Shown: positions 7,348 through 10,051 of the stretch, in pieces
Layout: each line of letters opens with the position of its first letter
Position numbering within the stretch: the first letter of the stretch is position 1
NCBI GenBank assembly: GCA_007571115.1
Contig: RKSA01000055.1
Span: 1-10,051 of the forward strand
Length of the DNA: 10,051 bases
Source: Gammaproteobacteria bacterium
GTDB lineage: Bacteria > Pseudomonadota > Gammaproteobacteria > Pseudomonadales > Pseudohongiellaceae
Reading direction: 5' to 3'
The notes under the pieces: model-generated
Told to the model about the DNA's origin: nothing
The model's input: only the letters and a program-made list of their open reading frames with translations
Database searches by the model: none
Translations under genes and position numbers: made by a program

Positions 7348-7378
7348 TTGCCAGATGCCGCGCCGTTTCCGGTAGAAT
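7348..7378 (+). promoter_or_regulatory. Putative promoter of the TPR lipoprotein gene
   Basis: TTGCCA at 7348-7353 (5 of 6 matches) and TAGAAT at 7373-7378 (5 of 6 matches) are separated by 19 bp, slightly longer than ideal. Transcription would start near 7385, at the Shine-Dalgarno GGAGGA (7385-7390), giving a very short leader before ATG 7399. Confidence 0.45.
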
Positions 7379-7398
7379 GTTGCTGGAGGAATGTCGAG

Positions 7399-8607
7399 AT
7401 GAAGCGGAAATCCAGGCTGGTGACATGGTGCTGCTTGCTGCTGCTGGCTGGCTGCGCGAGCGTCGATCCTGATGCTGACTACCTTCTCGACCCGGCGCTC
7501 TATGCCCAGGCCATCGACCAGAGCGAAGACCGTTTCCCCGAAATCGCGCCGCTCCATCTCGACGAGGAAATCAAGCATTGGCTCGACGCGCAACTCGGGC
7601 CTGACCGCGGCAGCGAAGCCTATCGGGTCAGCGCCTTGCAGGAACTGCTTTACGGCGAGAGCCATCTGAACATCCAGTATTCGGACAGGAAGACCCACAC
7701 CGCGACCGAGGTCTTTCACGCGCGGCAGGGCAATTGCCTTTCGGTGATGAATCTGTATGTCGCGATGGCGCGGCACCTCGGAGTCGACGCGAGATTCCAG
7801 ACCGTCAAGGTGCAGCCGAGCTGGGATCGCCGCGGCGGCCTGCTCGTGCTCAGCCAGCATATCAACGCCACGGGCCGCCTTGCCGCGAGGCGCCATTACG
7901 TGGTTGATTTCACTCCCGAGATCGCCTTGCAGCAATTGACCGAACGGACCATCTCCGACAGCGCCGCCCGGGCCTTGCATTTCAACAACCTGGCAGTCGA
8001 GGCGCTCGTCGCCGGCGAAACCGGGCAGGCCCTCGCCTACGTCAAGAATGCCCTGTTCATCGATCCTGCCAACAGCGACGCCTGGAACAATCTGGGAACG
8101 GCGTACAAGCTGCTCGGCAACTTGCCCATGGCCGAGTTCAGCTACCACTACGCCCTGCGCGTCGATGAGGGCAATGCCACCGCGGTGAGCAACCTGGTCA
8201 AGCTGTATCGCAAGCGCGGCGACGAAGCGCTCGCCAGGCGCTACGAGCGGATCATCGACGGCTTCAACAGGCGCAATCCCTATTTTCAGTACGCCCAGGG
8301 CCAAAGAGCCTACCGATCGGGTGATTTCGCAGGTGCGCGGGACCATTTCCAGCGGGCGATCCGGCTCAAGGAGCACGAGCCGGACTTTCATCTTGGCCTG
8401 GCTTCGGCCCATGCCCAACTCGGCGATTTCGAGCGTGCGCAGCAGGCACGGGACGCTGCCGCGCGAGTGCTGAAATCGAACGAGGCGATCTATCGGCCGA
8501 GCGAGCGCAAGCTGCGGATCATCGACGACGACTCGATCCTGCACAACGCCGCCCAGGGCTTCAGCATCGAAGTTCGCAGCGGCATCAAGACCTTTCGCCC
8601 GCGCTAG
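7399..8607 (+). CDS. Lipoprotein with transglutaminase-like domain and TPR repeats
   Basis: The 402-residue product starts with a lipoprotein signal peptide (basic MKRKSR, hydrophobic core, lipobox LAGC with Cys19), so it should be a lipid-anchored envelope protein. Residue 20 is Ala, which does not suggest inner-membrane retention by the +2 rule. A transglutaminase/protease-like fold follows. GNCLSVMNLYVAMAR places the likely nucleophile at Cys113, His154 lies in SQHINA, and Asp170 in HYVVDF, giving a plausible Cys-His-Asp triad. The second half holds TPR-like helical repeats from about residue 193 (FNNLAVEAL, DAWNNLGTAYKLLG, FQYAQGQRAYRSGDF, FHLGLASAHAQLGDF). The substrate is unknown; cell-envelope protein or peptidoglycan-linked processing are guesses. 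GGAGGA lies 8 nt before the ATG, and the upstream ATG at 7391 stops after three codons. Its stop is 3 bp from the convergent ispB stop. Confidence 0.88.
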   Translation: MKRKSRLVTWCCLLLLAGCASVDPDADYLLDPALYAQAIDQSEDRFPEIAPLHLDEEIKHWLDAQLGPDRGSEAYRVSALQELLYGESHLNIQYSDRKTHTATEVFHARQGNCLSVMNLYVAMARHLGVDARFQTVKVQPSWDRRGGLLVLSQHINATGRLAARRHYVVDFTPEIALQQLTERTISDSAARALHFNNLAVEALVAGETGQALAYVKNALFIDPANSDAWNNLGTAYKLLGNLPMAEFSYHYALRVDEGNATAVSNLVKLYRKRGDEALARRYERIIDGFNRRNPYFQYAQGQRAYRSGDFAGARDHFQRAIRLKEHEPDFHLGLASAHAQLGDFERAQQARDAAARVLKSNEAIYRPSERKLRIIDDDSILHNAAQGFSIEVRSGIKTFRPR

Positions 8608-8610
8608 CGC

Positions 8611-9579
8611 TCAGGCCTCGCGCTCGACCGATAGCTCGATCATCTCCCCGAGCGAGTCGCGATAGACCGAAACAGGCAGTTTGCCGAGGGCCTCCAGCGC
8701 CTTGTCGGCCTCGCATCTGGCCAATCCGGCCACATAATCGAGTGCGCCGTTGCAGCGAACGATCTCGACGACTTCAGGCAGGTTCGCCTGGCGGACTTCG
8801 GCGTTGGCGATGCACGAGCGGATCAGCTCGGCCTCGCTGCCGCCGCTGCGCATCGCGTGCAGCAAGGGCAGGGTCGGCGTCCCGTCGAGCAGGTCGTCGC
8901 CGATGTTCTTGCCCATGGCATTCTGATCGCCGGCGAAGTCGAGCACGTCATCGATCAACTGGAACGCCATGCCGAGATGCCGGCCAAGGTTTTTCAGCGC
9001 CTGCTCGACGTCCGCCGGTGCGCCGGCGAGCCGCGCGCCGCATTGGGCTGCGGACTGGAACAGGATCGCGGTCTTGTCGCGAATGACTTGCAGGTATGCG
9101 GCCTCGTCGAGATCGGGGTTGTTCTTGTTGACCAGTTGCTGCACCTCGCCTTCGGCGATTCGGTTGGTCGTGTCGGCCATGATCTTCATGATTTCCATGT
9201 CGCCGATATCGACGAGCAACTGGAAGGCTCGGGAATAGATGAAGTCGCCGACGAGCACGCCGGTTTCGCTGTTCCATTCGGCATTGACCGTGGGGCGGCC
9301 GCGGCGCAAGGTCGACATGTCCACCACGTCGTCATGGAGCAGGGTGGCGGTATGGATGAATTCGATGACTGCGGCGAGTTCGATGTGGCGCTGGTCGCCG
9401 ATGCCGCAGCTTCTTGCCGCGAGCAAGGTCAGGATCGGTCGCAGCCGCTTGCCGCCGGCTTCGACGATGTAGTGGCCGATGCTCTCCACGAGCCCGACCC
9501 GGGAACGCAGGCGCTCGGCGATAGTGCGGTCTACCGCCGCGAAGTCGTCCGCAATGGCCGTCAGCAACTTCGGGAACAT
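8611..9579 (-). CDS. ispB: Octaprenyl (long-chain polyprenyl) diphosphate synthase
   Basis: IspB extends farnesyl diphosphate with isopentenyl diphosphate units to make the side chain of ubiquinone and menaquinone. The 322-residue product matches E. coli IspB closely in length and motifs. These are GGKRLRP at 42-48, the first aspartate-rich motif DDVVD at 83-87 within HTATLLHDDVVD, RRGRPT after it, GEVQQL near 144-149, and the second motif DDVLD at 210-214 in FQLIDDVLDF. Small residues before the first motif, as in E. coli, fit a long-chain product, but the exact chain length (C40 or other) cannot be told from sequence. ATG 9579 lacks an obvious Shine-Dalgarno; the upstream 15 nt are pyrimidine-rich. 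A strong promoter lies at 9655-9683. In many gammaproteobacteria ispB is divergent from rplU-rpmA; here the upstream region holds something else. Confidence 0.96.
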   Translation of the reverse strand: MFPKLLTAIADDFAAVDRTIAERLRSRVGLVESIGHYIVEAGGKRLRPILTLLAARSCGIGDQRHIELAAVIEFIHTATLLHDDVVDMSTLRRGRPTVNAEWNSETGVLVGDFIYSRAFQLLVDIGDMEIMKIMADTTNRIAEGEVQQLVNKNNPDLDEAAYLQVIRDKTAILFQSAAQCGARLAGAPADVEQALKNLGRHLGMAFQLIDDVLDFAGDQNAMGKNIGDDLLDGTPTLPLLHAMRSGGSEAELIRSCIANAEVRQANLPEVVEIVRCNGALDYVAGLARCEADKALEALGKLPVSVYRDSLGEMIELSVEREA

Positions 9580-9654
9580 GAGAGCGGGAAGCGTTTTCCG
9601 GATTTTCGGGGGCGTGCCGTGCCGCGATCCGGCCTGACGCGCAAACAGGCTTTC

Positions 9655-9683
9655 ATGCTAGGCAGCAGGCGAAACAGTGTCAA
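9655..9683 (-). promoter_or_regulatory. Sigma-70 promoter of ispB
   Basis: Read on the minus strand, a perfect TTGACA (plus 9678-9683) is followed by a 17-bp spacer and TAGCAT (plus 9655-9660, 4 of 6 matches). The predicted start near 9648 leaves a leader of about 69 nt before the ispB ATG. Confidence 0.7.
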
Positions 9684-9740
9684 GCAGGTGCAGAGAACAG
9701 TGTGGAGGACAGCAGGTGTGGGGAACAGGCGAAAGAAAGC
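9664..9740. repeat. Imperfect direct repeats rich in AGCAGG and GAACAG
   Basis: AGCAGG occurs at 9664, 9683 and 9711. Each copy is followed within about 25 bases by AACAG (GAAACAGTGT, GAGAACAGTGT, GGGAACAGGC). The units vary in length (19-28 bp), so this is degenerate repetition rather than a clean array. The first copy overlaps the spacer of the ispB promoter. Confidence 0.5.
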
Positions 9741-9873
9741 TGACGTTTGCGCACTGCAACGCATCACGGGCAACTTCAGGGCCAGTGCATCAGCACTTGG
9801 TGTTGCTCTCGAGCGGGTGAGCTGGTTCGCATGCTTGGCCTTGCTTCCAGTGGGTCGTCTAGATGGCCGATGC

Positions 9874-10051
9874 CTAAGGGATGGTCTCACCGAGACGCTC
9901 GCCGGCGACGTGGGCATAGCTCGCAACTCCGTTTTCACGATCAACGAAATCGAACCAGTCGAAGTTTTCGCCATCGATACCGACGAGGATGTCTTCCCGG
10001 TCCTTTTTGAGCTCTGGATGGTTCAGCTTCAATACTTCGATCATCCTCTTT
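9874..10051 (-). CDS. Unidentified protein, C-terminal part, running off the right edge
   Basis: Read on the minus strand, an open frame runs from the window edge to a TAG at plus 9874-9876. It encodes at least 56 residues from an ATG at 10044, with the frame still open beyond it. The visible part begins MIEVLKLNHPELKKD and ends GERLGETIP. It is acidic and aromatic-rich in the middle (ENFDWFDFVD), soluble-looking, and has no motif I recognise. The purine-rich AAGAGG directly abuts this ATG, too close to serve it as a Shine-Dalgarno, so I think the gene continues upstream outside the window. A complete 56-residue small protein remains possible. Codon use looks less GC-biased at third positions than in neighbouring genes, by eye. 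It is in the same orientation as ispB, about 290 bp upstream. Confidence 0.55.
   Translation of the reverse strand, partial: KRMIEVLKLNHPELKKDREDILVGIDGENFDWFDFVDRENGVASYAHVAGERLGETIP

Larger units (their letters stand above)
9580..9873. other. Non-coding stretch upstream of ispB
   Basis: No convincing gene lies in these 294 bp on either strand. They contain the ispB promoter and leader (9580-9683), an imperfect direct-repeat patch (9664-9740), and about 130 bp (9741-9873) in which I see nothing recognisable. There is no clear terminator hairpin for the minus-strand gene that ends at 9874. Confidence 0.6.

Noticed and set aside
7231..8544. A 437-codon open frame on the minus strand opposite the TPR lipoprotein
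   Set aside because: The plus strand has a signal peptide, lipobox, conserved domain motifs and a ribosome binding site. The antisense frame has none of these.
9884..9896. Small inverted repeat GTCTC-ACC-GAGAC
   Set aside because: It lies inside the coding end of the partial minus-strand gene, has only five base pairs and no U-run, so it is not a terminator.
9747..10010. An 87-codon plus-strand frame near the right edge
   Set aside because: Its translation is Arg/Ser/His-rich with no motif, has no ribosome binding site, and is antisense to a better minus-strand frame.

Overview
The window is GC-rich chromosomal DNA from a proteobacterium, most likely a gammaproteobacterium. The clues are GroEL with a GGMGGMM tail, a close IspB homologue, an ETF-ubiquinone oxidoreductase and tRNAs with encoded CCA ends. 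I cannot name a genus. Most of the window is ordinary core genome. I see no transposase, integrase, phage gene, CRISPR array or rRNA.

Layout. Bases 1-1914 hold the 3' part of groES and a complete groEL, closed by a strong hairpin terminator at 1969-2010. On the minus strand, 2075-2764 encodes a six-segment membrane protein related to the membrane domain of PuuD-type urate hydroxylases. Divergent from it, 2938-3753 encodes a single-pass membrane protein with a long coiled coil and no recognised function. Then come tRNA-Leu(UAG) at 3815-3899, a tight two-gene unit at 3970-5472 (a von Willebrand A-like protein and a membrane-anchored J-domain protein), and tRNA-Ile(GAU) at 5555-5631. ETF-ubiquinone oxidoreductase (5658-7304) and a lipoprotein with a transglutaminase-like domain plus TPR repeats (7399-8607) follow on the plus strand. 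The lipoprotein gene meets the minus-strand ispB (8611-9579) tail to tail with only 3 bp between them. Beyond ispB lies a non-coding stretch of about 290 bp with the ispB promoter, then the 3' end of an unidentified minus-strand gene.

How the genes relate. GroES/GroEL are the chaperonin. The VWA/J-domain pair probably works together, perhaps with Hsp70, but its job is unknown. ETF-QO passes electrons from flavoprotein dehydrogenases into the quinone pool, and IspB makes the polyprenyl tail of that quinone. They are separate transcription units here.

The least understood parts are the VWA/J-domain pair, the coiled-coil membrane protein, the transglutaminase/TPR lipoprotein, the PuuD-like membrane protein without a cytochrome domain, the solitary tRNA-Ile(GAU), and the partial gene at the right edge. 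Two genes (2938 and 3970) have a -10 element so close to the ATG that leaderless transcription is plausible. I did not find a convincing new multi-gene system.
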